From NCBI RefSeq assembly GCF_019320115.1, contig NC_089598.1, forward strand, positions 83,957,844 to 84,021,843: a stretch of 64,000 bases of DNA, given 5' to 3'. Below, piece by piece: positions 10,442 to 22,477 of the stretch (its first letter is position 1; the number at the start of each line of letters is the position of its first letter). The notes beneath the pieces are model-generated. The model saw only the letters and a list, made by a program, of their open reading frames with translations, searched no databases and was not told the origin of the DNA. The position numbers and the translations under genes are program-made. The DNA comes from Miscanthus floridulus. Its lineage: Eukaryota > Streptophyta > Magnoliopsida > Poales > Poaceae.

Positions 10442-11767
10442 GGATCAGACTTCATTCCGAATAAAGTTATTCAACTCCTCTTGCATGGCTATCATCCAAT
10501 CCAGATCATCAAGTGCCTCTTCCACCCTACGAGGTTCCAAAGGAGAAACAAACGAGTAATATTCACAAAAACTTGCTAAACGGGAACGTGTAGTTATCCC
10601 TCATCGAATGCTCCCCAATATGTTATCAACGGGATGATCTCATTGAATGGATTGATGCACTCTAGGATGTGGCACTTGAGTTGATCTTTGGATAGGGTCA
10701 TCATCATCATCATCACGGTCATGATCGATTGGAAGATCACAATCATGAGCTTGTGGAGAGTTGACTTCACTTCTTTCTTCATTGTTGAGTTAAGGATGAA
10801 CTTGCTCATTGTTGACACCATCTTCATGAGAATGACCTTGTGCTTCATTTGATCTCCCATCTTGATTATTTCTTGTTGCGGAAGCTTCACCATGTTCATT
10901 TGATGGAACATGATGAATAGTTGGATCAAGATCATCATGCACAACATGGTCTTCATCTTCGTCTTCAACGGGCTTTACTTCACCAATAGCAAGCTTCTTG
11001 ATTTCTTCGTGTGGAGCTTCTTCATTACCTACATTCTCAACATTGACTTGCTCTTTTTGAGAGCCGTCGGTTTCATCAAAAGTTATGTCTACCGCGATTT
11101 CAATCAAACCGGTGGTTTTATTGAAAACACGATATCCATATTCGTTAGTACCATAACCAAGCATGAAACCTTCATCAACCTTTGGTATAAACTTAGAGCT
11201 TTTGGATTTCTTGTTAAGTATGAAACACTTGGATCCAAAAACTATAAAGTAGTGCACCTTAGGCTTTTTACCGGTTAAAAGTTCGTAGGCAGTCTTTTCT
11301 CTTTTCTTGTGAAGATATAAGTGGTTGATAGCATGGCATGCCGTGTTGACCGCTTCCGCCCAATAGTTGGTTGGAGTCTTGTATTCATCCAACATTGCTC
11401 TTGTGGCTTCTATGAGTGTTCGGTTCTTCATCTCCACAACACCATTTTGTTGTGGAGTGTATGAACCCAAAAACTCATGCTTGATTCCTTCTTCATCAAG
11501 AAACTCTTCAATGTTGGTGTTCTTGAACTCCATCCCGTTGTCACTTCTAACTCTCTTGATTTTGACATCAAACTCATTTTGGGCTCTTCTTGCAAACTTC
11601 TTGAAGATACCTTGGACTTCACTTTTTTCATGCAAAAAGAATACCCAAGTGAAATGAGAATAATCATCAACAATTACAAAACCATATTTGTTACCACCAA
11701 TGCTTTTGTAAGCAACGGGTCCAAATATATCCATGTGAAGCAACTCCAATGGCCTTTTGGTTGTCAC
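10442..11767 (-). pseudogene. Element A integrase core and C-terminal region
   Basis: The integrase rve core reads from 11767: DIFGPVAYKSIGG, FVIVDDYSHFTWVFF, RSDNGMEF and YTPQQNGVVEMKNRT give the D, D and E of the catalytic triad. The GKKP..F..FGSKCF region and an acidic linker with MELT-free low complexity follow down to 10790. Past that the same frame continues to RT with several stops, including two CGA-to-TGA changes near 10610-10650 and a tryptophan-to-stop at about 10445. Confidence 0.85.
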
Positions 11768-11988
11768 AACATCTTGACAGGATGTTTAGCTCCAACTTGT
11801 TTTCCCGCTTGGCATGCACTACAAATCCTATCTTTCTCAAAAGAAACATTTGTTAGTCCAAGGATGTGTTCGCTCTTTTGAAGTTTGGCCAAGTTTTTCA
11901 TCCCAACATGGGCAAGTCAGCGATGCCATAACCAACCCATGCTAGATTTTGCCATTAGACAAGTCTCGAGATTTACTCTATTTGATGT
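11768..11988 (-). pseudogene. Element A GAG-pre-integrase, 3' side of solo-LTR insertion
   Basis: The sense strand shows a zinc-binding remnant (histidines in the GMKNLAKL region and CSACQAGKQVG) joining directly to the integrase. It is cut from the protease-proximal part by the solo LTR at 11989. The frame is disturbed around 11768-11790. Confidence 0.75.
11984..11988. repeat. Target-site duplication of the solo LTR, left
   Basis: GATGT, repeated at 13497-13501 across the solo LTR. Confidence 0.9.
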
Positions 11989-13496
11989 TGAAAGCATCTA
12001 GGCCCCTTGTTGGGTTTCGGTGATTAATGACAATACAAGATTACTATAACTAATGTGTATTTTGCAGAGGCAATTAAGTTAGGTCATGGTAATGGAGATC
12101 AATTGGGCAATCGATGTAGTCATGCCCCTACAATGGAAATCATTTCGGTTTTCAAAGGATGGATGACAAGGTTAAGGATGACTAATTCTAAGTGTCGATT
12201 GGAGTTGGAGAGACACTTAGAGTAGTTTAGGACTTTGTTTTTCCTTTGGCCGTACTATTAAGGGGGGTATGGACGGGTAGCTTGACCTAGACGAGTCTAG
12301 TGAGTTAGGTGTGGTGCACACTTGTTAAAACTAGCACTAGGTAGCTCCACAACAGCCCTATGATCCTATGGAGCAAACTTCATTCACATATGTTCAAGAG
12401 TTGGAAGTGAATGGAGGGTCAAATGTTGACCGGACGCTGGCTCCGGTGCGATCGGACGCTGGCCGCAGGGTCCGGTCAGTTTATTTGATCAAGCAGAATG
12501 CGTTCGGTGCGACCGGACGCTGAGTGGTCGAGTGACCGGACGCTGAGGGCCAGTGTCCGGTCGACTCCAGTAAGGTTCCAGAGAAGGAATTCTACGACCG
12601 GACGCGATAGGTCAGTACTGACCGGACACTAGGGGTTCAGCGTCCGGTCGAGTACAGTAAGGTTCCAGTGAGGGTTTAATGCGACTGGACGCGTTCGGTC
12701 AGGGGTGATCGGACCCTGCCAATGTCCGGTCAACACTTAAACACTGGTGTGCGGGTTGAACTGACCGGAGCGTCCGGTCACCCCGCAGAAGCTCATAACG
12801 GTTCGTTTTTCAGGCTGCCTTATAAATAGAAGCTCCACTCGTGTGTGGAGTTACTTTTGCTCATTCCAACAGCTGAGAAACACGTTTGTGAGTGCTAAGA
12901 AGAGCAAGGTCCTAGTGAGGTGATTGAGATTTGAGAATCCAAGAGTGTAGCCTCATTAGTGAATCAAGAGTAGCAAAGTGTGCATCCACCGCTCTCATTA
13001 GGCTTCGTGTGGTCAAGTGAGAGTTCGTGCTTGTTACTCTTGGTGATCGCCATCACCTAGACGCCTTGGTGGTGATTGAGAGCTTGGTGATCACCCAGCG
13101 GAGCTTGTGGGTGACCCAACTCAAGTTGTGAGCGGTTTTGGGTGATTCACCGCGATGGAGTGTCGAAGAATCAACCCGTAGAGAGCACTTGATCCTTATG
13201 CGGGTGCTCCAATGAGGACTAGTGGGGAGTGGCGACTCTCTGATACCTCGGCAAAACATCGCCGCGTTCCTCTCTCTCTATTTACTTTGAGCAATTCAAT
13301 ACTTGTTGTTACATTCATAGAATTACCATGCTAGAGTAAGTTTGGAATATAGGTTGCAAGTCCTTTGTGCGTTAGATTAATAGAAACACTTTTCTAGGCA
13401 CAAGGAGTTAATTGGGCTAACCATAGGATTTAATTATTGCAAGAAAATTTAGAATTAGCCCAATTCATCCCCCTCTTGGGCATCTTGATCCTTTTA
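11989..13496 (+). mobile_element. Solo LTR of the B family
   Basis: This 1508-bp sequence matches the LTRs of element B. It starts TGAAAGCATCTAGGCCCC and ends GATCCTTTTA (terminal CA changed to TA). A 5-bp duplication GATGT flanks it at 11984-11988 and 13497-13501. No internal region is present, so it is a product of LTR-LTR recombination. It carries a motif array near 12425-12780 and a TATA box at 12831-12838. It is more diverged from B's LTRs than they are from each other. Confidence 0.93.
12831..12838 (+). promoter_or_regulatory. TATA box in solo LTR
   Basis: TATAAATA lies about 50 bases past the last palindromic word, the same spacing as in B's full LTRs. Confidence 0.65.
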
Positions 13497-13501
13497 GATG
13501 T
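13497..13501. repeat. Target-site duplication of the solo LTR, right
   Basis: GATGT, identical to 11984-11988. Removing the solo LTR and one copy rejoins the interrupted GAG-pre-integrase coding sequence. Confidence 0.9.
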
Positions 13502-13837
13502 GAAATCAACTAGATAGAGTTTCTTTTTTAAATGACCTATAAATGCAATAGAGGAATCATCCCTTCTATAGACTTCCACACCCTTATCTGTAAAGAGACA
13601 ATTATAACCCATCTCACAAAGTTGTGAAACGGACAACAAATTATATCTCAACAAATTCACAAGTAAAACATTAGAAATGGAATTATCATTTGATATAGCA
13701 ATTTTACCCAAACCGAGGACTTCTCCTTTTCCATTGTCACCAAACACAATATTTCCACTATGATCATGATTTGGTTGGAATGATGTGAACATGTCCTTCT
13801 CTTTGGTCATATGATTGGTGCATCCACTATCCAACAC
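13502..13837 (-). pseudogene. Element A aspartic protease
   Basis: A retroviral-type aspartic protease region: LDSGCTNHMT near 13835 holds the catalytic D-S-G, followed by NIVFGDNGKG and NLLSVSQLCEMGYNCLFTDKG. The apparent open frame to its left (to 13430) runs into the solo LTR and is not part of the gene. Confidence 0.85.
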
Positions 13838-13877
13838 CCAACTTGTTCCACCGGAGGAATATTCCTATAAGGACAAA

Positions 13878-16431
13878 TTAAGCTTTTGTTTTAGGTACCC
13901 AAAAAGATTTGGGTCCTAGAGGGTTAGTCACATAAAACTTGGGCACCCAAACACTCCTCATAATTTCCTTTCTCTTTTGGGCACCAACATACTTAACCAC
14001 AATCTTGCCATCCTTACCCCAACAACACATATAGTCACTAGCATAGCACCGTAGAAGTGGTGCTTGTGGCTTGGGGCCATCGGATTGCTTCGTCTTGATT
14101 GTCTTGTTACTTGTAGGTTGGATCTTTGGAATGTAGACCTTGTTGTTGGCCTTGCATATTAGCTCATCAAGAGCAACGCCCTTGTTGAACTTCACACAAG
14201 GCACATCATTGATCATGTTCCTTCCATTGGCCTTTCCATTATACCTATTGTAGCCAATGCCTTCCTTGATTGATGGGTGCCTTGATGACTTGTATATAGT
14301 CTTATTGGATTGCTCTTGACACTTGCACCCATTCTTTAATATCATCTTCAACCTATGAATCTCCTTGTCTTTCTTCTCTAACTCAACAAGGTTAGTTGTA
14401 TATGCATTCACATTAATTTTATAGCATCTTTTACAACCATCACTAGTGGAGACATTAGAGTCTTCGGTTGCCTTAGGAGAAGTTGAAGTGCTAGCCCAAA
14501 GAGTACTATAGTTTAGCTCAAGATTTCGATATTTTTCTTCCAAGCTTGTGAGGCTTTCTTGAGCTATACTCTTCTCATTCTTGAGGCTAGCTACTTGATC
14601 ATTAACTGAGGAATGTTCCTTAGTCAATTTCTTAATTGAGTTATTGGCTAAAGATAATTCTACGGTTAACTTCTCAACCTTCATCTTTTCCTCGGCGATA
14701 GATGCTTCAAGTGCAAGATTTTTCTCTCTCTCTTGAGTGATTATATCTTCTTGCATCTCTAAGCATCTATCCCTCTTCTCTAATTTCTTCATTAACGTTT
14801 TTGTTTTAGAGAAGGCCTTTTTACCAAATTTCTTTATCATAGTTGCTTCAATTTCTTCTATGTTCTCATCACAACTATCATTCTCATCACTAGAGGAAAC
14901 GGGTGTAGTATGTACCTTCTCCCCTTGTACCATGAGGCAAGTTGGGGTATAGTAGTCGTTGTCGATGAGGTTGGAGAAGAGCCCCGATGGTGAAGATAGG
15001 TTGGAGAAGAGTTTTGGTGGTGAAGTTGAGTCGGGAAAGATCATGGTCAGTGAAGAAGAGTGGTGGATGGCGATGTTTGCGACTCCCTTCTTCTTCTTCT
15101 CATCATCACTTGAGTCACTATCACTTGACTTCTATTCTTTCCCAGGATGAGCTTCACCTCTCTTCTTGCCTTTGTTCTTCTTGTCTTTATCCTTGTCGTG
15201 CTTGTGCTTCTTTTTCTCATTAGGACAATCGGTTATGAAGTGACCGGTTTGACCACATCCATAGCAAAATCTCTTTTTGAACCTTCTCTTTCCATCACCA
15301 TAGGTCTTGCGGTTGCTTTTCTTCTTCATAAACTTTCTAAGATTTCTAATCATAAATGCAACCTCCGCATTGGAATCTTCTTCTCCACTTGAGAAATCAT
15401 CCTTCACTTTCTTCTTGTTTTCTTGACTTAAACCTTGACCTTCATGTTGTTGAGTTGCTTTAAGGGCTGCACTCTTGTTGAATCCCATTGCATTAGGATT
15501 TTAATTGTGAGCATTGATTGCATCTTCATCTAGACACTCATGATGCTTGAGTTTTGAAAGAACTTCTTGAGGGGTCATCATAACCGGGCCTTTCCATGAT
15601 CACGGACGCTAGCAGATTGTTCTTGGCTCTATAGGTTCTCAACATCTTTCTAGCAACCTTGTTGTCATCTCATTCGGTGCTTCCAAGAGCTCTTATGCGG
15701 TTGACCAATGCCATGAGCCTATCAAACATGGATTATATTGTTTTATTTTGCAAGAATACAAATCTTTCCAATTCACCATGAAGCAACTAAATGTTGCCTT
15801 TTCTCACACTTTTATCTCCTTCAAATGACACTTTCAAAGTATCCTAAATTTGTTTTGCACTTTCCATTCCATTCACTTTTCTAAACTCATCCGGAGCTAG
15901 GCTTGACACAAGCAATGCTATGGCTTGTGCATTTTGATGGAGGTTGTGCACTTCTTCTGGAGTTATCTCTCTATCTTCATCGGTAAGAATCATCACACCA
16001 ACATCCATAACTTCCCAAAGTCTTGCGGCATTGAGATGCATCTTCATCTTGTAAGACCAATCGGTGTATCTTATTCCATCAAAGTGAGTCGGCTTGCCAA
16101 TGTTAACGGACGGAGTATGTAGTGTTGAACCTTTCATGAGTTGTCCATAGTCAAAGCTCATGTTTGAATATATTCCCTTTCCATGAGCATGCTCACCGGC
16201 TCCAAAATCACTAGTGGCATCTTTGTTTGTTTCATTCTTGTCACTCGTATCATTCTTGCCACTTATTGCATCATCAACCTTCTTGCTCAATTCTTCCTTC
16301 ATCTTGCTCATCTCATCTTGCATCTTTTTCATTTCATCTTGAAAGAGCTTGGCTTGAGCACTCATCAACTCTTTAGCTATTTTCTTGGCCATTTCGACGG
16401 CAACGGCTTACATCTTGTCGGACTCCGACAT
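13878..16431 (-). pseudogene. Element A gag
   Basis: The capsid/nucleocapsid gene probably starts at ATG 16431, where a TAA follows within eight codons; a second in-frame ATG lies at 16392. The N-terminal part has a KMQDEMSKMKEE coiled coil and the copia gag core (SYKMKMHLNAARLWEVMD). The zinc knuckle CYGCGQTGHFITDC lies near 15240. Downstream is a long charged coiled coil (14500-14830) and a linker to protease. Stops and frameshifts at about 15490-15840 and 15045-15130 break it. Confidence 0.82.
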
Positions 16432-16470
16432 TGTTTCTTCTCACGAGGTGAAGCGCAAAGAGAAGACCTT

Positions 16471-16482
16471 GCTCTGATACCA
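16471..16482 (-). promoter_or_regulatory. Primer-binding site of element A
   Basis: The sense strand reads TGGTATCAGAGC two bases inside the 5' LTR. This complements the 3' part of plant initiator methionine tRNA, the standard copia primer. It fixes the minus-strand orientation. Confidence 0.88.
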
Positions 16483-17315
16483 ATTGAAAGGATCTAACAA
16501 TGCCTAGAGGGGGGTAAATAGGCGTATCTAAAAATTTACTACAAATGCTAAGTTCAAATCTATCAGTCAATGTCGGAAGTCCTGACGTTGTCAGAAGTTT
16601 CGGCGCAAACGTCAGCAGTTCCGACGCCTACGTGAACTACAAAAGCAGTGCCAAATTTAACTTTGCGGATAAATAATCTTACAACCTCACTTTCTAGCGG
16701 TTTGGTGAAGATGTTGAGACACTCCCTTGACGCCGTAATGCCTCCAAACCGTAGATCAAGTCCAAACCCTAATATGAAAGTTTGGGAGAGAAAGAGACAA
16801 ACAAATACAAGTAATCTCTAGCAATCACAACAACAATAACAACAACAAGTACGCGGGACACAAGGATTTATCCCTAGGTTCGGCAACCCCATAAAGGAGC
16901 TCCTACGTCCTCGTTGTTGAGGTGACCACCAAGGTCAGAGTCTCTTCCACCTCCCTGCCTCTCTCAAAACGACCACAAAGGTCACTTGAGCTTTCCACTA
17001 AGAAATCGAAGGGTGATACAAACTTCCCAAGGCTCTTCCACAAGATGGAAGCTCTTGGGCAATGCCTAGCCAGCTAGGGGCAAAGCCCCAAGAGTAATAG
17101 ATGCAAAATCAACCGGCTTGATGAAGAAATCAAGTGCTCAAGCTTGCCAAAGTGATGCTCTCACTTAATCCACTCTCCTTTCACTCAAAACCCTAAGGGA
17201 ATCGAAGATTAGAGCAAAGGGGGAGGAGAGGGGTGCTTTAGTTGCTTGGGAGCTGTTTAGCACGAAGTGGGTCAGCTGTGAATGAGTCCATAACGGTTAG
17301 AAGTGAAAAGAGTGA

Positions 17316-17323
17316 TATTTATA
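17316..17323 (-). promoter_or_regulatory. TATA box of A-family LTR (5' copy)
   Basis: TATAAATA on the sense strand, directly downstream of the palindromic array, in the LTR that would drive element A. Confidence 0.65.
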
Positions 17324-18053
17324 CTCCAAGTGAAAATCTAACCGTTCAGATCTATGTCGGAAGTTCAGACGCAGATCTTGGGACTTCCGACGTTAACAGA
17401 AAACACTATTCACATAGGGTCAGAGGTCCGCGCGAGTAAGTCAATGTCGGAACTCCTGGCAAATGTCGGGACTTCCGATGTGCGCAGTTAAACAACCAGC
17501 CAACACCGCTGATGCCAGGACTTTCGACATACGTTGGGAGTTCCGACGAGCGCAGACAGCCGACCAACAGAACCACCGATGTCAGGACTCCCGGCTTGGG
17601 TCGGGACTTCCGACTCACGTCGGGACTTCTGACGTCCATAGTCACCGCGCAGGCTAAGTGGCTGGGAGTCAGAATTTTCGGCAAGAGTCATGACTTCCAA
17701 CTGTCGGGAGTTTCGGCTTACGTCGGGACTTCCGACACCGACAGTCACAAAAAAATAATCTACGTGTTCGTGGAGTGCTAGAGTGTCTCTCTTTTGATTT
17801 TATTATTATACTTGAGCACTCTATCTTCCTCAGACCAACTAAATTTGCATCCCTCTTTATAGTGCGGTGGATCCTAAACTCAAAAACAAAATTAAAACCT
17901 TTGAAGGGCGTCTTAAGTTCGTCTGCCTTTTCAACTTCAAGAATTGAGGGATACCATTTCATCTTTATCAATTCTTTGATTCTTTCATGGAACTAATAGC
18001 TGCGACATGTCTCATTAAGATCACATTAGTCCCTAATTTGGATGTCATCAATA

Positions 18054-18058
18054 CACCA
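18054..18058. repeat. Target-site duplication of element B, left
   Basis: CACCA, repeated at 31204-31208. These bases are part of A's LTR, as the intact copy at 5545-5560 shows. Confidence 0.9.
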
Positions 18059-18496
18059 TGAAAGCATCTAGGCCCCTAGTTGGATTTCGGTGATTAATGT
18101 CAATACAAGATTACTATGACTAACGTGTGTTTTGTAGAGGCAATTAAGTTAGGTCATGGTAATGGAGATCGATTGGGCAATCGAGGTTGTCATGCCCCTA
18201 CGATGGAAATCGTTTCGGTTTTTAAAAGGATGGACGACAAGGTTAAGGATAACTAGTTCTAAGTGTCGATTGGAGTTGGAGAGACACTTAGAGTAGTTTA
18301 GGACTTTGTTTTTCCTTTGGCCGTACTATTAAGGGGGTATGAACGGGTAGCTTGACCTAGTTGAGTCTAGTGAGTTAGGTGTGGTGCACACTTGTTAAAA
18401 CTAGCTCTAGGTAGCTCCTATGAATGCCTAAGATCCTATGGAGCAAACTTCATTCACAGATGTTCGAAAGTTGGAAGTGAATGGAGGGTCAAACAC

Positions 18497-18880
18497 TGAC
18501 CGGACGCTGGCTCCGGTGCGACCGGACGCTGGCCGCAGGGTCCGGTCAGTTCATTTGACCATGGAGATCTAGTCTGGTGTGACCGGACGCTGAGAGGTCA
18601 TGTGACCGGACGCTGAGGGCCAGCGTCCGGTCGACTCCAGTAAGGGTCAAGACTTGAGAAAGTGCGACCGGACGTGTCCGGTCGATACTGACCAGACCCT
18701 GAGGGTTCAGCGTCCGATCGAGTCCAGTAAGGTACCAGTAAGGGTTTTATGTGACCAGACGCGTCCGGTCAGTGCTGACCGGACCCTGCCAGCGTCTGGT
18801 CAACTCTTTACTACTGGTTCACGGGTTGAACTGACCGGAGCGTCCGGTCATCACGACCGGAGCATCCGGTCATCCCGCAG
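18497..18880 (+). repeat. Palindromic-word array in B 5' LTR
   Basis: The word GACCGGACGCTG and its complement CAGCGTCCGGTC recur many times. At 18604-18632 they form a perfect palindrome with 12-bp arms and a 5-bp spacer AGGGC. The array ends about 30 bases before the TATA box. Confidence 0.88.
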
Positions 18881-18912
18881 AAGCTCATAACGGTTCGTTT
18901 TTCAGGCTGCCT

Positions 18913-18920
18913 TATAAATA
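18913..18920 (+). promoter_or_regulatory. TATA box of B 5' LTR
   Basis: TATAAATA directly downstream of the array, the likely Pol II core promoter of element B. The second LTR has the same box at 30474-30481. Confidence 0.7.
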
Positions 18921-19643
18921 GAAGCTCCACTCGTGAGTGGAGTCACTTGTGCTCATTCCAATAGCTGAGAAACACGTTTGTGAGTGCCAAGAAGAGCAAG
19001 GTCCTAGTGAGGTGTTTGTGATTTAAGAATCCAAGAGAGTAGCCTCACTAGCAAATCAAGAGTAGCAAAGTGTGCATCCATCTTCTCATTAGGCTTCGCG
19101 TGGTCAAGTGAGAGTTCGTGCTTGTTACTCTTGGTGATCGCCATCACCTAGACGGCTTGGTGGTGATTGGGAGTGTGGTGTTCACCCGGCAGAGCTTGTG
19201 GGTGACCCAACTCAAGTTGTGAGCGGCTTTGGGTGATTCGCCGCGACGGAGTGTCGAAGAATCAACCCGTAGAGAGCACTTGATCCTTGCGCGGATCAAG
19301 GGGGAGCTACACCCTTGCGTGGGTGCTCCAACGAGGACTAGTGGGGAGTGTCGACTCTCCGATACCTCGGCAAAACATCACCGCGTTCCTTCCTCTCTCT
19401 ATTTACTTTGAGCACTTACTTTGAGTATTTACTTTGAGCAATTCAATACTTGTTTTACATCCATAGAATTACTTGCTACAGTAAGTTTGGAACATAGGTT
19501 GCGGGGTTGTTGTGCTTTAGTTTGATATAAACACTTTTCTAGGCACAAGGGGTTAATTGGGCTATCCGTAGGATTTGATTATTGCAAGAGAATTTAGAAA
19601 TAGCCCAATTCACCCCCCTCTTGGGCATCTTGATCCTTTCAAT

Positions 19644-19655
19644 TGGTATCATAGC
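19644..19655 (+). promoter_or_regulatory. Primer-binding site of element B
   Basis: TGGTATCATAGC lies two bases after the LTR. It matches the initiator-Met primer site except for one base (G to T at the ninth position). Confidence 0.85.
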
Positions 19656-19694
19656 CTCGTGCTCACGTTTTTAAGCTTAATCGCTTAGAGCAAG

Positions 19695-21947
19695 ATATCT
19701 CACGGGGATGGACCTCCTCCTATCTTTGAGGGAGATGATTTTCCATATTGGAAAATCTGCATGGAGGCATACTTAGAAGCTCTAGATGTTGGAATTCTTA
19801 GAGCCGCCTCTCAAGGGGTCCCAGCACCTAGGAATGCCGCACAACTTCAAGGCGATGAAGTGAATTATGAAAAATGGAATGCAAAGGCTCGCAACACCAT
19901 CTTTAGAGGCCTTTGCAAAGATGTGTTCAATCGTGTAAGGAACCACAAAGACGCCCATGCACTATGGTCGGACATTTGTGCGCTCCATGAGGGAACCAAG
20001 AGTGAGCGTGAGGAACGCTATCATCTTGTGATTAAAAAGCTAAATTCTTTTGAGATGTTTCCCAAAGAAAGTGCTAATGAGATGTATTCTTGATTAAATG
20101 TTCTTGTAGAGGAAGTCAATGGGCTTGGACTTACTCAAATGTCACCATCCGACGTTGTGAGAAAAATCTTGAGTGTCCTCCCCGTTGATAAATATGGGTA
20201 CATTATGACCGTGCTACATCAAGGTGATCTTTCCGCCGCTACACCAACACAAATCTTGGGAAAGATCAATACTCATGAGATGTACATGCACATCACACCA
20301 TAAGATGGCTCATCCTCTACAAAGAAGAAAGAGAAGGACTTAGCATTCAAAGCTAGCCAAGACAAGGGCAAAGCAAGACTTGAGTATGAGAGCTCAAGTG
20401 ATGAAGATGATGAAGAAAGCCTTGCCCTCATGGTGAAGAAGACCACCAAGATGCTAAAAAGGCTAAATAAGAGTGGCATCAAGTTTGATGGCAAGAAGAA
20501 GAAGTTCTTCACTAGCTCAAGAAGAAAGCCAATCTCCAAGATGGATTGCTACAATTGTGGCGAACTTGGCCACCTAGCTCATCAATGCACAAAGCCCAAG
20601 AAAGACAAGTTCAAGAACAAGGGCAAGAAAGATGAGTCAAGCGATGAAGATGAAAAGAAAAAGAACAAGCCATACAAGAAGAGAGATGGCAAAAAGAGGG
20701 ACTTCTACAAGAAGAAGAAGAGTGGCAAGGCCTACATTGTCGGTGATTGGCTCACGGACATTGATTCATCAAGTGGATCATCCGATGATGATAGTGACGA
20801 TGAAAAGGTGGCCGCCATTGCAATTGATCTTGCATCTTCACCGCCACCATCGCCATCATCCTCTACACACCTATGCCTTATGGCCAAAGGTGAACGCAAG
20901 GTAACTAAGAGTGATGATAGTAGTGATGATGAACATGCTAGTGATGATGATAGTGATAGCGATGATGATGACTCACCTACATATGATGATCTTGTCAAAA
21001 TACTAAGAAAATATACTAAGATCATTAGAAAGAGTAGAGCTACAAATGAAAAACTTGATGCTAAAAATGATTCACTCTTAGCTAAGTGTGATACATTAGA
21101 AAAGGCCAATGATGAGCTCAAAGAAACAAATGATTCTATATCATCCAAACTCAAGGAGCTCAAATCTTCTAAGAAAGAGCTTAAAGATAAAAATGATAAA
21201 CTTGAGTGGGTGCACAATGAGCTTATCACTAGTCACAATAAGCTAAAAGATGAATATACAACTCTAAAGATCAATTATGATACCCTTATTATTGCACAAG
21301 AATTCTTACCAAATGAGCCACATGATGCTACTAACCATGTTGTTAAGATTGATATAGCTACCTCATGTGATGATTTAATTGATGAAAGCATTGAGCATGG
21401 ATCTAGTAGCAAGGGCAAGCAAGTGGTTGAGTGCAATGACTATGATGAGTATGTCAAGCTCAAGAGTGACAATGAGAAGCTCATGAAAGATCTTGAAGAG
21501 ATGAAAAGTCACAACACCATTGTGCTAGAAAATCTTGATCATGACAAAGAGGTGATCCTTGAGAATGAGAAGCTAAAAGAAGAAATCAAGAAACTCAAGG
21601 AGGAGAAGAACAATGATATTCTCAAGGAAGAGAACAAGAAGCTCAAGATGGAGAAAGAGCATCTCAAGATGGGATTGAGCAAGTTTGCTAGAGGCAAGCA
21701 TCTCCAAAGTGAGCTACTCATGAATACCGTCATGAAGATGGATAGAAGTGGCATTGGATATATGGCAAGTGTAGAGAAGAAGAAGGCTCAAGCTCAACAC
21801 CAACAATCAAAGCCAAAGCCAAAGCCAAAGAGATGTTTTGAATGTGGACAAGAAGGCCATTTTGCTCATGAGTGTCAACTCCACCACCACAACCCTTGCC
21901 CAAGCATGCTAGAGACCCTTTGCTTTCAATGCTCACTACATGCTTAG
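19695..21947 (+). pseudogene. Element B gag
   Basis: Capsid/nucleocapsid gene. The expected start codon at 19695 reads ATA, and the frame runs SHGDGPPPIFEGDDFPYWK. Two in-frame stops interrupt it at 20091-20093 (TGA) and about 20301 (TAA); each is one transition from a sense codon. From 20430 there is an open stretch of about 500 codons with two CCHC zinc knuckles: CYNCGELGHLAHQC near 20550 and CFECGQEGHFAHEC near 21840. A long lysine/glutamate coiled coil lies between them. A frameshift after the second knuckle ends the frame at 21947. Confidence 0.88.
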
Positions 21948-22477
21948 AAAAGATTCGAGTGGAAAGATAAAAGTCATGTTCTTAGGTCCCCCCAACAAGA
22001 GTAGGCCTAAGAAAATTTGGGTGGCTAAGTCACTTGTTGAGAAGGTGAAGGGCCCTCAACAAGCTTAGATCCCTAAAGCTTGAATCTCTTGTGTGTAGGT
22101 GAACTACAAGACCGGTGGGAAGTCATTGGGTTATAATAGTGGTTGCACTCAACATATGACCTGTGATCCTCGTATTTTCACCTCACTAGATGAAGAGGTA
22201 GATGGACAGAGAAAATAACATTTGGAGATAATTCAAAGGGCAAGGTTAAGGATTGGGCAAGTGGCATATCAAATGATCATTCCATCTCCAATGTGCTCTA
22301 TGTTGCTTCATTGAGCTTCAACTTGCTATCCGTTGGGCAATTGTGTGATCTTGGCTTTCAATGCTTATTCACCGAGAAGGAGGTTGTTGTATCCAATGTA
22401 GATGACAATCAAGTGATATTCAATGGATTTAGATACAACAACTTATATCTAGTTGACTTCACCTCCAAAGATGCAAC
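21948..22477 (+). pseudogene. Element B protease region
   Basis: Fragments in shifting frames keep the order of a copia protease: a GPPNKSRPKKIWVAK linker, then NSGCTQHMTCDP near 22135, then NLLSVGQLCDLGFQCLFTEKE (22320-22380). The catalytic aspartate of the D-S-G motif has become asparagine (AAT), so this protease would be dead even without the stops. Confidence 0.8.

Larger units (their letters stand above)
16485..18058 (-). repeat. 5' LTR of element A, larger part
   Basis: This partner of 3945-5588 starts TGAAAGGATC and breaks off at 18058, where element B inserted. It resumes at 31209-31238. It carries the TATA box at 17316-17323 and the palindromic array at about 17345-17735. Array units are rearranged relative to the other LTR; for example the left LTR has an extra unit near 4045-4075. 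Confidence 0.92.
18059..19641 (+). repeat. 5' LTR of element B (1583 bp)
   Basis: It runs TGAAAGCATC to GATCCTTTCA and is nearly identical to 29643-31203. It is longer by 22 bases because of one extra motif unit near 18580-18605. The array spans about 18497-18880 and the TATA box is at 18913-18920. Confidence 0.95.

Noticed and set aside
13430..13501. C-terminal extension of element A's protease ORF
   Set aside because: These codons lie in the solo LTR and its duplication; the fusion is an accident of the insertion.
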